A stretch of DNA of 21,354 nucleotides from Porticoccaceae bacterium (GTDB lineage: Bacteria; Pseudomonadota; Gammaproteobacteria; Pseudomonadales; Porticoccaceae). Location: NCBI GenBank assembly GCA_017858295.1, contig JAFMBU010000013.1:1-21354 (forward strand). Direction: 5' to 3'. This document shows, piece by piece, positions 8,052 through 15,472 of this stretch. Position 1 is the first letter of the stretch. The number at the start of each line of letters is the position of its first letter. The notes below the pieces were generated by a model, which was not told the DNA's origin, did not search any database, and saw only the letters and a program-made list of their open reading frames with translations. The position numbers and the translations under genes were made by a program.

Positions 8052-8366
8052 TTATCCAGCGTTAATGCTAGTAATCTTAACTTCTGTATACCACTGTCTG
8101 TGGCCCTGTTGTGTGCGCGAGTGCTTGCGACGACGGAATTTAATAATATTCACTTTATCGCCACGACCATGAGAAACGATCTCAGCAGTCACTTTGCCAC
8201 CCTCTACGAGGGGAGCACCAACCTTGACTTCGGCACCTTCGCCGACCATCAAGACTTCTTCAAAATCGATATTATCACCAGTCGCTAGATCCAGCTTCTC
8301 AAGACGAAGGGTCTCTCCTTCAACTACGCGATGCTGCTTTCCGCCACTTTTGATTACTGCGTACAT
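8052..8366 (-). CDS. rplU: 50S ribosomal protein L21
   Basis: A 104-residue L21. It starts MYAVIKSGGKQHRV and holds the signature KFRRRKHSRTQQGHRQWYTE near the C-terminus, which binds 23S rRNA. A longer reading frame begins at a TTG at 8376-8378, but that codon overlaps the ribosome site; GGAG (8373-8376) sits 6 bases before the ATG at 8366 and the family always begins with MYAVI, so I place the start at 8366. It is the first gene of rplU-rpmA, driven by a near-consensus sigma-70 promoter about 97 bases upstream. Confidence 0.97.
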   Translation of the reverse strand: MYAVIKSGGKQHRVVEGETLRLEKLDLATGDNIDFEEVLMVGEGAEVKVGAPLVEGGKVTAEIVSHGRGDKVNIIKFRRRKHSRTQQGHRQWYTEVKITSINAG

Positions 8367-8443
8367 GTTCTGCTCCAATTTATAGTGGCCGCATCAGTTA
8401 GTTAGCAGCCAGATTCCGTCGCTTTTTTTCTTGAAGCCAATAG

Positions 8444-8456
8444 CCTCTGCGAGAGG
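8444..8456 (-). other. Hairpin at the expected 5' end of the rplU leader
   Basis: CCTCT (minus strand, 8456-8452) and AGAGG (8448-8444) form a 5-bp perfect stem with a 3-base loop, extendable by GCC/GGC further out. It lies at the predicted first bases of the rplU transcript and is followed by an A-rich run (8422-8428 on the minus strand). It could protect the 5' end or bind a regulator. Function is not shown by sequence. Confidence 0.45.
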
Positions 8457-8462
8457 GCGGCA

Positions 8463-8491
8463 ATTCTAATGGAACACCCCCCTGTTATCAA
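8463..8491 (-). promoter_or_regulatory. Sigma-70 promoter of rplU-rpmA
   Basis: On the minus strand TTGATA (8491-8486) and TAGAAT (8468-8463) are separated by exactly 17 bases, matching the consensus at 5 of 6 positions each. The expected transcription start is near 8456, leaving a leader of roughly 90 bases before rplU. It lies just downstream of the pgeF stop, so it separates the ribosomal unit from pgeF. Confidence 0.8.
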
Positions 8492-8538
8492 GTGTTATCC
8501 GAGCGAAAACCAGAGGAATTTTAAGCTCTACTCAGAGG

Positions 8539-9300
8539 CTATCCGCGTAGCCAAATCAGCGACCCATTGCGACCGGTTTTCGACTCCCTCCTGTAGGAGT
8601 AAAAGCGCTCTGAATCGCTGTAGCTGCAGTAGTCGCCACCAAAGATTTCGGTAACGCCCGAGGCCTGTAATTCGGCTCGTGCAAGACTGTAGAGATCGGC
8701 CAGATACTTGTCTTCTGACGGCTCCCGCAAGCTGAAGGCGGCGACGATGGCTCGCTTATGCTGTGGATTTTGTGCCTGATCGAGAAAGGCTTGCAGTACT
8801 TCGCTACCCACTTCAAATACTTGCGCGCCAATAGCCGGTCCCAGATAGACCAGCAATTGATCTGGTGACTGCGCAAAGGTGGCCACAGTTTTACGCAGTA
8901 TGCCGCCACAGAGTCCGCGCCAACCGGCATGGGCGGCGGCAACCTGGGTGCCAGCACTGTCGCAGAGCAACACTGGTAAGCAATCTGCGGTTAATACAGC
9001 ACAGACCGCACCGGGCTGATCGCTGTAGCTGCCATCGGCTCGCGGTGTGCCGGTCGCCTCAGGCCCATAAACTAGGTCGGTGCTGTGAACCTGATCCAGC
9101 CACAGGGGCTGAGTGGGCAATTTGAGGGATTGTTTGAGGCTTTCACGATTGCCGATAACGTCTTGGGGATTATCCTGCACATGCAATGCAAGATTGCTCT
9201 GATCGAAAGGCGCATTGCTGCAACCTCCTGTGCGCAGGGTAATGGCCGAGCCCACATTGGCGGGCGCTGGCCACTGGGGAGTGATTACATCAATTGGCAC
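8539..9300 (-). CDS. pgeF: Peptidoglycan editing factor PgeF (laccase-domain, YfiH family)
   Basis: A 253-residue protein of the DUF152/YfiH 'laccase domain' family. E. coli YfiH/PgeF is reported to remove misincorporated serine-containing muropeptide precursors; related proteins show multicopper polyphenol oxidase or purine nucleoside phosphorylase activity, so the exact reaction is uncertain. The metal-site residues are in place: H72 in LDQVHSTDL, C107 in LTADCLPVLL and H124 in AAAHAGWRGL. The later motifs GPAIG (154-158), FEVG and the C-terminal DYCSYSD / FYSYRRE are also present. The start is GTG at 9300 with an AGGGAG ribosome site about 8 bases upstream. It follows rluD after 85 bases filled mainly by a 13-bp tandem repeat; rluD-pgeF is a conserved pair, in E. 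coli followed by clpB, here by rplU. Confidence 0.93.
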   Translation of the reverse strand: MPIDVITPQWPAPANVGSAITLRTGGCSNAPFDQSNLALHVQDNPQDVIGNRESLKQSLKLPTQPLWLDQVHSTDLVYGPEATGTPRADGSYSDQPGAVCAVLTADCLPVLLCDSAGTQVAAAHAGWRGLCGGILRKTVATFAQSPDQLLVYLGPAIGAQVFEVGSEVLQAFLDQAQNPQHKRAIVAAFSLREPSEDKYLADLYSLARAELQASGVTEIFGGDYCSYSDSERFYSYRRESKTGRNGSLIWLRG

Positions 9301-9329
9301 AAGCTTGCTCCCTGAGTTGGTTACTGTTT

Positions 9330-9394
9330 TAGCCTGGCTTTTTAAACTAGCCTTTTAACCTGGCCTTTTAACCTAGCCTTCCAAACTAGCCTTC
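9330..9394. repeat. 13-bp tandem repeat, five imperfect copies
   Basis: Units at 9330-9342, 9343-9355, 9356-9368, 9369-9381 and 9382-9394, with consensus TAACCTAGCCTTT on the plus strand. Neighbouring units differ at about 1-4 positions, mostly at the ac/cc, ag/gg and final base. The last unit includes the rluD stop codon (9386-9388); the rest fills most of the space to pgeF. Because 13 is not a multiple of 3, copy changes here would not keep a frame, fitting a non-coding spacer. Confidence 0.85.
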
Positions 9395-10402
9395 TTTTAA
9401 TGCTACTAACAGGTTCTGCATATCCTCAGGCAGTTCGGTCTCCCAGCTAACATACTCGCCGCTGGCGGGATGAACTAACCCCAGTGCTCGGGCGTGCAGG
9501 GCCTGACGACCAAAATGCTGCAGGGATTCTCTGAGCTGGTCGGAGACCCCTTTATGAATTCGGAAGCGGCCGCCGTAGGTGTAGTCGCCGACTATGGGAT
9601 ATTTGATGCTCGCCATATGCACACGAATCTGATGGGTGCGTCCGGTTTCCAGCTTTAAGCGAATATGGGTGTGGCCGTCGAAGCGCTTGACCACCTTGTA
9701 ATGAGTGCGAGCCTCTTTGCCGTCACGTACCACAGCCATCTTGACGCGCTGCTTGGGATGCCGGCCAATGGGCTGATCAACCAACCCTCCTCCAGTCATT
9801 ACACCACTGACTACAGCCTCATACTCACGGCTGACGGTGCGCGCCTGAAGCTGGGCAACTAGGTCGGTATGGGCGGCAAGGGTTTTGGCCACCACCATCA
9901 GGCCGGTAGTGTCTTTGTCTAGGCGGTGGACAATTCCAGCCCGGGGCACTGACTCTAACTGTGGGCAATGAAATAACAGCGCATTGAGCAAGGTGCCCTC
10001 GCGATTGCCAGCGGCGGGATGGACAACAAAATTGGTTGGCTTATTGATCACTATTATACTGTCGTCTTCAAACACTATATTTAGCGGAATATCTTCAGCC
10101 TGCCAATCCCCCTCGGCTTTTAACTGGGCAGAGACCGCAAGGGTTTCGCCACCCAGCAGTTTAAATTTTGGCGATTGCTGCTGCCCGTCCACGGTTAACT
10201 CGCCGGATTTAATCCACAGTTGCAGACGCGAGCGAGAATAGTCGCTAAATAGCTCCGCGGCAATTTGATCCAGACGGCGTCCACAATCGGCTGCAGATAC
10301 GATTGCGGTTTGTTCAATGTGATCTATATGACCTAGATGGCCTAGATGGCCTAGATGGCCTAGTTGGTCTTTAGAGTCTGTAGCGTCTATAAAATCAGTC
10401 AA
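9386..10402 (-). CDS. rluD: 23S rRNA pseudouridine synthase RluD
   Basis: A 338-residue RluA-family pseudouridine synthase. RluD modifies U1911, U1915 and U1917 in helix 69 of 23S rRNA. An S4 RNA-binding domain (about 41-100; RRLDQIAAELFSDYSRSRLQ) is followed by the catalytic domain with HRLDKDTTGL (159-168), catalytic Asp D162, and later motifs LETGRTHQIRVHM and PIVGDYTYGG. The start is TTG at 10402 with AGGA about 9 bases upstream; no other ATG, GTG or TTG occurs in frame before the S4 domain. This gives an N-terminal extension of about 25-30 residues over E. coli RluD, including the Gly-His-Leu repeats LGHLGHLGHLGH (14-25) encoded by a 9-bp tandem repeat. Divergent from bamD, as in E. coli and Pseudomonas. 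RluD is favoured over RluC/RluA by length, motifs and neighbours. Confidence 0.93.
   Translation of the reverse strand: MTDFIDATDSKDQLGHLGHLGHLGHIDHIEQTAIVSAADCGRRLDQIAAELFSDYSRSRLQLWIKSGELTVDGQQQSPKFKLLGGETLAVSAQLKAEGDWQAEDIPLNIVFEDDSIIVINKPTNFVVHPAAGNREGTLLNALLFHCPQLESVPRAGIVHRLDKDTTGLMVVAKTLAAHTDLVAQLQARTVSREYEAVVSGVMTGGGLVDQPIGRHPKQRVKMAVVRDGKEARTHYKVVKRFDGHTHIRLKLETGRTHQIRVHMASIKYPIVGDYTYGGRFRIHKGVSDQLRESLQHFGRQALHARALGLVHPASGEYVSWETELPEDMQNLLVALKEG
10332..10367. repeat. 9-bp tandem repeat, four copies, inside rluD
   Basis: Units of CCTAGATGG on the plus strand at 10332-10340, 10341-10349 and 10350-10358 are identical; the fourth (10359-10367) has one change (CCTAGTTGG), and 10323-10331 is a decayed copy (6 of 9 matches). 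Read on the minus strand in the rluD frame each unit gives Gly-His-Leu. The 9-bp period keeps the frame, so copy number could vary without breaking rluD. Confidence 0.92.
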
Positions 10403-10462
10403 TCGAGGTATTCCTAGCGTTGAATTTAGGGGCTGGCAACTTTGGCCGCCGTACTGGTTTGG

Positions 10463-10491
10463 TTTACCAGGGTTTTAACAGTAGCTATATC
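10463..10491 (+). promoter_or_regulatory. Possible sigma-70 promoter for bamD
   Basis: TTTACC (10463-10468) and TATATC (10486-10491) are 17 bases apart, each matching the consensus at 4 of 6 positions. It lies in the 180-base space between divergent rluD and bamD, about 90 bases before the bamD ATG. Moderate match only; other promoters in this space cannot be excluded. Confidence 0.4.
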
Positions 10492-10493
10492 AG

Positions 10494-10525
10494 CCACACA
10501 GATTGGTTTACGGCAGGCTGTGTGG
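10494..10525 (+). other. 8-bp inverted repeat in the bamD leader
   Basis: CCACACAG (10494-10501) is the exact reverse complement of CTGTGTGG (10518-10525), with 16 bases between. It lies directly after the possible bamD promoter and ends 57 bases before the ATG. It could be an RNA hairpin in the leader or an operator for a dimeric repressor. Confidence 0.55.
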
Positions 10526-10582
10526 TTAAATGCACGACTACATCGCTAGCGCGTCGACACTTTCTCAGGCTGGGAATATTAC

Positions 10583-11575
10583 ATGAAAATCAGGTCAATT
10601 ATTTTACTCATATTGAGTTTATCTGTTATCTCTGGATGCTCTTGGTTGGGATGGGGTGACGAGGAGTCTACAGAAGACGAAAGCTCAGGCTATACCGAAG
10701 TCGATTTTTACGAAAAAATTCAGAGCAGCCTAAATGCCAGCAACTGGTCCGTGGCGATTAGCAACCTGGAGCTGCTGGAATCACAATTCCCCTTTGGCAA
10801 GTATGCCGAACAGGCCCAGCTGGAACTGATGTACGCACAGTTTAAGTCCGGTGACCACGATTCGAGCATTGCCGCCGCAGACCGATTTATTCGCCTGCAC
10901 CCGCAACACCCCAATGTGGATTATGCCTTCTATGTTAAAGGCCTCTCTGAGATATCTCAGTCCTCTAGTGCCTTTGATAACTTTTTGCCCACCGACAGCA
11001 GCATGCGTGACATAGGGTCGGCTCGCGATGCCTTTGGCACCTTTACCGAACTGCTAAACCGCTTTCCGAAGAGCCCCTATGCGGCTGATGCACGCAAGCG
11101 TCTAGTCAATCTGCGCAACCAATTGGGCCGCGCTGAAATACATGTGGCCAACTACTACTTCTCTCGCGGTGCTTATCTAGCGGCCGCCAATCGCGGTCGC
11201 TTTGTGGTGGAGAACTTCCAGCAGACACCGGCTGTTCCAGATGGTCTCGCCGTGATGGCCCAGGGTTACCAGATGTTGGGCATGCAGGAGCTGGCGGATC
11301 ATGCGGTCGAGGTCTTGGCTGCCAACTATCCCGAGCACCCGTCACTCAATCAATCTGGCGAGTTCGATTTTGACAAGCGACTTGTGGGCAGTAGCGATTC
11401 GTTTCTCGGTAAGATCACCTTTGGTTTGATCGAGCGCCTGCAGCCTCCAGCCTTTGATTCTCGCGTTATCTACAACCGTTCCGTGCGGGAAGCCGAGCTC
11501 ATTGAGACCAATGAGGATAAGAAAGAAGAACCACGCTCGATTTGGAACCGTATTTCCTTTGGTCTAGTCGACTAA
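10583..11575 (+). CDS. bamD: Outer-membrane assembly lipoprotein BamD
   Basis: A 330-residue lipoprotein, the essential BamD (ComL/YfiO) subunit of the BAM complex that inserts beta-barrel proteins into the outer membrane. The signal peptide ends in a lipobox (VISGC), so C19 is the lipidated residue; the next residues SW do not suggest an inner-membrane retention Asp. An acidic linker (GDEESTEDESS) leads to tetratricopeptide-like repeats: VAISNLELLESQFPFGKYAE, SSIAAADRFIRLHPQHPNVD, the conserved YAFYVKGL, then ARDAFGTFTELLNRFPKSPY and a later helical pair. E. coli BamD is about 245 residues; the extra C-terminal region (roughly 250-330) is also long in Pseudomonas as I recall. Divergent from rluD, the usual arrangement. 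The ATG has a GGGA ribosome site. nadE starts 34 bases after its stop. Confidence 0.96.
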   Translation: MKIRSIILLILSLSVISGCSWLGWGDEESTEDESSGYTEVDFYEKIQSSLNASNWSVAISNLELLESQFPFGKYAEQAQLELMYAQFKSGDHDSSIAAADRFIRLHPQHPNVDYAFYVKGLSEISQSSSAFDNFLPTDSSMRDIGSARDAFGTFTELLNRFPKSPYAADARKRLVNLRNQLGRAEIHVANYYFSRGAYLAAANRGRFVVENFQQTPAVPDGLAVMAQGYQMLGMQELADHAVEVLAANYPEHPSLNQSGEFDFDKRLVGSSDSFLGKITFGLIERLQPPAFDSRVIYNRSVREAELIETNEDKKEEPRSIWNRISFGLVD

Positions 11576-11609
11576 TTTATCCACCGTCCAAAGGGTTGTT
11601 TCTGAGCTT

Positions 11610-12443
11610 ATGAACAAGGCAGCTATTGTCCAAGAAATGCGGGTTATCCCAGAGATTGACCCGCAGTTTGAAATCCAACGCAGAATCCAATTTATCAAAG
11701 GTCAGCTCACAGCAGCTGGCTGCAAGACTCTGGTTCTGGGTATTAGCGGTGGCGTTGACTCCTCAACCTGCGGCCGTCTCGCACAACTCTCCATAGAACA
11801 ACTGAACAGGGAACAGAGCTGTGATGACTATCAGTTCGTTGCTGTGCGCCTTCCCTATGGCGTGCAGATGGATGAGGACGATGCCCAAGTGGCACTGAGT
11901 TTTATCCAGCCCAGTAAAAGCCTAACCGTCAATATCAAAAGTGGTGCCGACGCGATCCATGACAGTGTCTGTAACACGCTGGCCGAGAATGGATTGCATC
12001 CGCAGAATGAGGACGTCACCGACTTTGCCAAAGGCAATCTCAAAGCGCGCGCACGGATGGCCTCACAGTATGAGATCGCCGGTATTCTTGGGGGTTTGGT
12101 ACTGGGCACAGATCACTCGGCAGAAAACATTACTGGCTTCTATACTAAATTCGGTGATGGCGCCTGTGATCTTGCACCCCTGTTTGGACTGAGCAAGCGT
12201 CAGGTGCGCATGTTGGCCAAAACTCTGGGTGCGCCGGACTCTCTGGTGATTAAGACACCTACTGCGGATCTGGAATGTCTGATGCCTCAGAAAGCCGATG
12301 AGCAGGTTCTCGGACTCAGCTATGATGAAATTGATAATTTTCTAGAAGGTAAAGCAGTCTCTCAGGAAGCCGAGGATCGGCTGATTGCAATTTACAATAA
12401 GACTCAACATAAGCGTTTGGCCATAGCGACAATCTACGACTGA
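11610..12443 (+). CDS. nadE: Ammonia-dependent NAD+ synthetase
   Basis: A 277-residue NH3-dependent NAD synthetase of the E. coli type (275 residues), which amidates deamido-NAD with ATP and ammonia in the last step of NAD synthesis. The PP-loop SGGVDSS is at 46-52; GTDHSAENITGF (166-177) and PTADLE (217-222) with nearby QKADE match the family's substrate and ATP contacts. There is no N-terminal nitrilase/glutaminase domain, so ammonia must come from solution or another protein. It lies between bamD (34-base gap) and pilS (44-base gap) with no terminator on either side, suggesting a shared transcript. This neighbourhood is not one I recall for nadE in Pseudomonas. The ribosome site is weak (GAG before the ATG). 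Confidence 0.96.
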   Translation: MNKAAIVQEMRVIPEIDPQFEIQRRIQFIKGQLTAAGCKTLVLGISGGVDSSTCGRLAQLSIEQLNREQSCDDYQFVAVRLPYGVQMDEDDAQVALSFIQPSKSLTVNIKSGADAIHDSVCNTLAENGLHPQNEDVTDFAKGNLKARARMASQYEIAGILGGLVLGTDHSAENITGFYTKFGDGACDLAPLFGLSKRQVRMLAKTLGAPDSLVIKTPTADLECLMPQKADEQVLGLSYDEIDNFLEGKAVSQEAEDRLIAIYNKTQHKRLAIATIYD

Positions 12444-12487
12444 TCAAAGCTGGTTGAGGCAACTCCAATTTGGATGGAGATCTCAGT

Positions 12488-14134
12488 ATGCAGGAAGCAC
12501 CGCCGCACAATCAGGCACAGTCTAGATTACTTAAGCTCTATTGCAGCTACCGGCTATTTCTCTCAGCCCTGCTGCTGTGGCTGGGCCACTTAGACTCCTC
12601 GCCCATCTACTACGACCACAGTGACAGCGGCCTCTTCTCGACAACCGCTGCCGCCTATTTCACAGCCAGCCTGCTCAACATCCCACTGTTTCAGCTATTG
12701 CGCTGGAGGCCTAGCGAAACCGCGCTATTCGCTATTTTGTTGGTGGATGTGGTGGCAATTAATTTAATGCTCTACAGCTCCGGCGGTATGGCCGGATCCA
12801 TGGGCTATTTACTGATGGTGACCGTAGCCGCATCTGGCACTTTCCTGAGCACCAGGCTGGCTCTATCCATAGCTGGGATTGCCAGCTTTATTCCGGTCTC
12901 CATAGCCATGTCGGAATTTCTTCTCAGCGACGGTGGGCAGACTGAGGTAGTGGGCAGTGGTGTCTTTGGCATTCTGCTATTCGCCACTGCAGTTATCTTT
13001 ATCTATTTGACCAAACGTTTGACTCTGGTGCAGGAGTTAGCCGAAAGTGAATCCCGAGCGGCAACGCGGTTACAGCATATAAACGACCTGGTTTTTAATA
13101 AGATGCTCACTGGAATTATTGTCTTTGACAGTGATTTTCGTATTGAGCAACTCAATGAACGGGCCTCTCTTTTACTGGGTCCAAGTGATAACCAAAAGTT
13201 GCTCGCCCGCCATGATGCTCTGGATCAGGTGGCCGAACTGCTGCCCTATTATCATAACTGGAAGGCCAATCCCCAGCGGCAGCTGCCAACCTTCCTGTGT
13301 AAAAATTCCGATATTCCGCTGCAGATTAGCTTTAGTGAAATTCACAGCAACAGTGTTGTTGACACGATTTTATTTATCGAAGATGCACGCACCCTTTCGC
13401 AACATGCTCAGCAGCTCAAGAACAGCTCTCTGGGCGCGCTGACCTCAAGCATTGCCCATGAGATCCGCAATCCCCTGGGCGCTATCAGCCATGCTGCGCA
13501 GTTGCTGCAGGAATCCAACCTAGATCAGGGCGATCAGCAGCTGGTGGATGTAGTGCTGCGTCACAGCAGTAGAATGGACAATTTGGTGCGGGATATTCTG
13601 CAACTGTCACGCCAACAGGCGCCGCAGATCAGCGTCATCAACATTTACGCCAACTGCATTCTGAGCAAAACCCAGGTGGAAGAGAGCAATCTGTTTAATA
13701 ATCCCCAAATCGAAATCGACAATTCCGCCCGTGCTGTCAATGTGCCATTCGATAGCGGCCAACTGCAACAGGTACTGGTCAATTTGATCAGCAATGGGTT
13801 GCGCCACTCTGAGAAAAAAATCGGCATTCCCTGGGTGACTATTAGGTTTGACTACCAGACCGATATGAATCTGGCGATGTTAAAAATTTACGATCGCGGT
13901 GAAGGCGTATCAGCCGCCAATAAAAATAAAATTTTTGAACCCTTTTTCACTACTGAGAAACAGGGTGTAGGGCTGGGCCTCTATATAGCCAGGGAACTTT
14001 GTGAAATCAACTTCGCTACACTAAGCTATGTGTATAAAAGCTCATCAGAAGGCTATTTTAAAATAGTTTTTTCTGATCCGGCCAAGCTACTGCCAAGGAA
14101 TGCAGAAAATGAACAAGACCGTTCTGATCATTGA
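12488..14134 (+). CDS. pilS: Type IV pilus sensor histidine kinase PilS
   Basis: A 548-residue membrane sensor kinase. The N-terminal third has several hydrophobic segments (LFLSALLLWLGHL; ALFAILLVDVVAINLML; GYLLMVTVAASGTF; the last near GVFGILLFATAVIFIYL), consistent with the six-helix PilS domain. A PAS-like cytoplasmic region follows (NDLVFNKMLTGIIVFDSDFR). The kinase core has the H-box SIAHEIRNPLG with phospho-acceptor H324, the N-box QVLVNLISNGLRHS (N432, N436) and G-boxes DRGEGVS and GVGLGLYIAREL. A longer frame begins at TTG 12470, but GGAGA (12476-12480) sits 7 bases before the ATG at 12488, so I use that. PilS phosphorylates PilR; in Pseudomonas it also senses inner-membrane pilin. 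Its 3' end overlaps pilR by 26 bases. Confidence 0.93.
   Translation: MQEAPPHNQAQSRLLKLYCSYRLFLSALLLWLGHLDSSPIYYDHSDSGLFSTTAAAYFTASLLNIPLFQLLRWRPSETALFAILLVDVVAINLMLYSSGGMAGSMGYLLMVTVAASGTFLSTRLALSIAGIASFIPVSIAMSEFLLSDGGQTEVVGSGVFGILLFATAVIFIYLTKRLTLVQELAESESRAATRLQHINDLVFNKMLTGIIVFDSDFRIEQLNERASLLLGPSDNQKLLARHDALDQVAELLPYYHNWKANPQRQLPTFLCKNSDIPLQISFSEIHSNSVVDTILFIEDARTLSQHAQQLKNSSLGALTSSIAHEIRNPLGAISHAAQLLQESNLDQGDQQLVDVVLRHSSRMDNLVRDILQLSRQQAPQISVINIYANCILSKTQVEESNLFNNPQIEIDNSARAVNVPFDSGQLQQVLVNLISNGLRHSEKKIGIPWVTIRFDYQTDMNLAMLKIYDRGEGVSAANKNKIFEPFFTTEKQGVGLGLYIARELCEINFATLSYVYKSSSEGYFKIVFSDPAKLLPRNAENEQDRSDH
14095..14099 (+). promoter_or_regulatory. Ribosome site of pilR inside pilS
   Basis: AAGGA lies within the last codons of pilS, 9 bases before the pilR ATG at 14109. 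It decides the pilR start and shows that pilS and pilR are translationally linked. Confidence 0.65.
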
Positions 14135-15452
14135 TGATGAACTGGATTTACGGGAACTACTCAAGCTGACATTGGCAAAAATGCATATTTCTGCAATCGC
14201 GGTTGAAACCGTTAGCCAAGCCAAAGCCGAACTCAAACAACAGCCCTTTGATCTCTGTCTAACCGATATGCGCCTGCCCGATGGCAGTGGTCTGGATCTG
14301 GTCGCCTATGTGCAGAAGCACCACCCACAGTTACCGATCGCGGTTTTAACCGCCTATGGCAATGTGGAACTGGCGGTTGAGGCGCTAAAGTTAGGAGCCT
14401 TTGACTTTCTCTCCAAACCGGTCAACTTGACGCGCTTGCGCAGCCTGATTAGCAACGCCTTATCACTACCTGACGCCGCCCATATAGACAGCATGATCGA
14501 CGAACCTCTGCTGCTCGGCGAATCACAGCATATGCGAAATATTCGTCAGCAAATCACCAAGGTAGCACGCAGTCAGGCGCCTATGTATATCAGTGGTGAA
14601 TCGGGCACCGGCAAAGAGTTGGCCGCCCGCTCTATCCACCGGCAGAGCCCCCGAGCTAAGAACCTATTCGCCCCAGTGAACTGCGGTGCGATTCCGAGCA
14701 ATTTAATGGAGTCGGAGTTTTTTGGTCATCTGAAAGGCAGCTTCACCGGCGCCGTTGAAGACAAAATGGGACTTTTCCAAGCGGCGTCTGGCGGTACTTT
14801 ATTTCTCGATGAGGTGGCTGATCTTCCTCTGGATATGCAGGTTAAATTACTCCGTGCGATTCAGGAAAAACGGGTTCGGCCGGTGGGCTCTGAAAGCGAA
14901 GTAGAGGTGGATGTGCGACTGATTAGCGCCACCCATAAAAATCTCCAGGATGCGGTGATGGAGGGGACCTTTCGCAGCGATCTGTTCTATCGACTCAATG
15001 TAATAGATATTCATATGCCCAGCCTGCGACAGCGGCCTGAAGATATAGCACTTCTTACCGAAGAATTTCTCAAACATCTGCGCAGCAATGGCAAAGTGGT
15101 CAAACTGTCCAAGTCGGCTCTGGATGCACTGCGCTGTTACAACTTTCCCGGCAATGTCCGCGAGCTGGAAAACATTCTTGAGCGGGCGGCTACTCTCTGC
15201 GAAAACAACCGTATTGAGGTCTCAGACCTGAAGCTCAATAGCGGCAATCAAGATCAGAGTACTCCCCTTCGAACTGAACGACAGCCAGCACAGATTGACT
15301 CATTGGATGATCATCTCGAGGAGATAGAAAAAGAAATTTTACTCGACACCTTGGAGCGTTCACGCTGGAACAAAACCGCTGCCGCGAAAAAGCTCGGCAT
15401 CAGTTTTCGCTCCATACGTTACCGTCTACAAAAGCTCGGGCTAGATGATTAA
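14109..15452 (+). CDS. pilR: Sigma-54-dependent response regulator PilR
   Basis: A 447-residue NtrC-family regulator. The receiver domain has the acidic pair (D9/D10), phospho-acceptor D53 in CLTDMRLPDG and Lys in LSKPVN. The AAA+ domain has Walker A GESGTGKE (163-170), the sigma-54 contact loop as GSFTGA (210-215; the consensus is GAFTGA, but Ser is common in PilR as I recall) and Walker B GTLFLDE (229-235). A Fis-type helix-turn-helix closes the protein (NKTAAAKKLGISFRSIRYRL). An ATG at 14100 is in frame, but the AAGGA at 14095-14099 abuts it and lies 9 bases from the ATG at 14109, so the latter is preferred. PilR activates pilin transcription with RpoN in Pseudomonas; no pilA gene is in the window. 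It converges on pilY1 with 20 bases between stops. Confidence 0.93.
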   Translation: MNKTVLIIDDELDLRELLKLTLAKMHISAIAVETVSQAKAELKQQPFDLCLTDMRLPDGSGLDLVAYVQKHHPQLPIAVLTAYGNVELAVEALKLGAFDFLSKPVNLTRLRSLISNALSLPDAAHIDSMIDEPLLLGESQHMRNIRQQITKVARSQAPMYISGESGTGKELAARSIHRQSPRAKNLFAPVNCGAIPSNLMESEFFGHLKGSFTGAVEDKMGLFQAASGGTLFLDEVADLPLDMQVKLLRAIQEKRVRPVGSESEVEVDVRLISATHKNLQDAVMEGTFRSDLFYRLNVIDIHMPSLRQRPEDIALLTEEFLKHLRSNGKVVKLSKSALDALRCYNFPGNVRELENILERAATLCENNRIEVSDLKLNSGNQDQSTPLRTERQPAQIDSLDDHLEEIEKEILLDTLERSRWNKTAAAKKLGISFRSIRYRLQKLGLDD

Positions 15453-15472
15453 CTAGGCCCAATATATGGGGG

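Noticed and set aside
10432..10465. GGCAACTT resembling a sigma-E -35 element upstream of bamD
   Set aside because: No TCTGA-like -10 element at the required distance, so a sigma-E promoter is not supported.
10420..10659. 79-residue open frame on the plus strand overlapping the bamD start
   Set aside because: Runs through the promoter/leader region into bamD in another frame, with no family resemblance.
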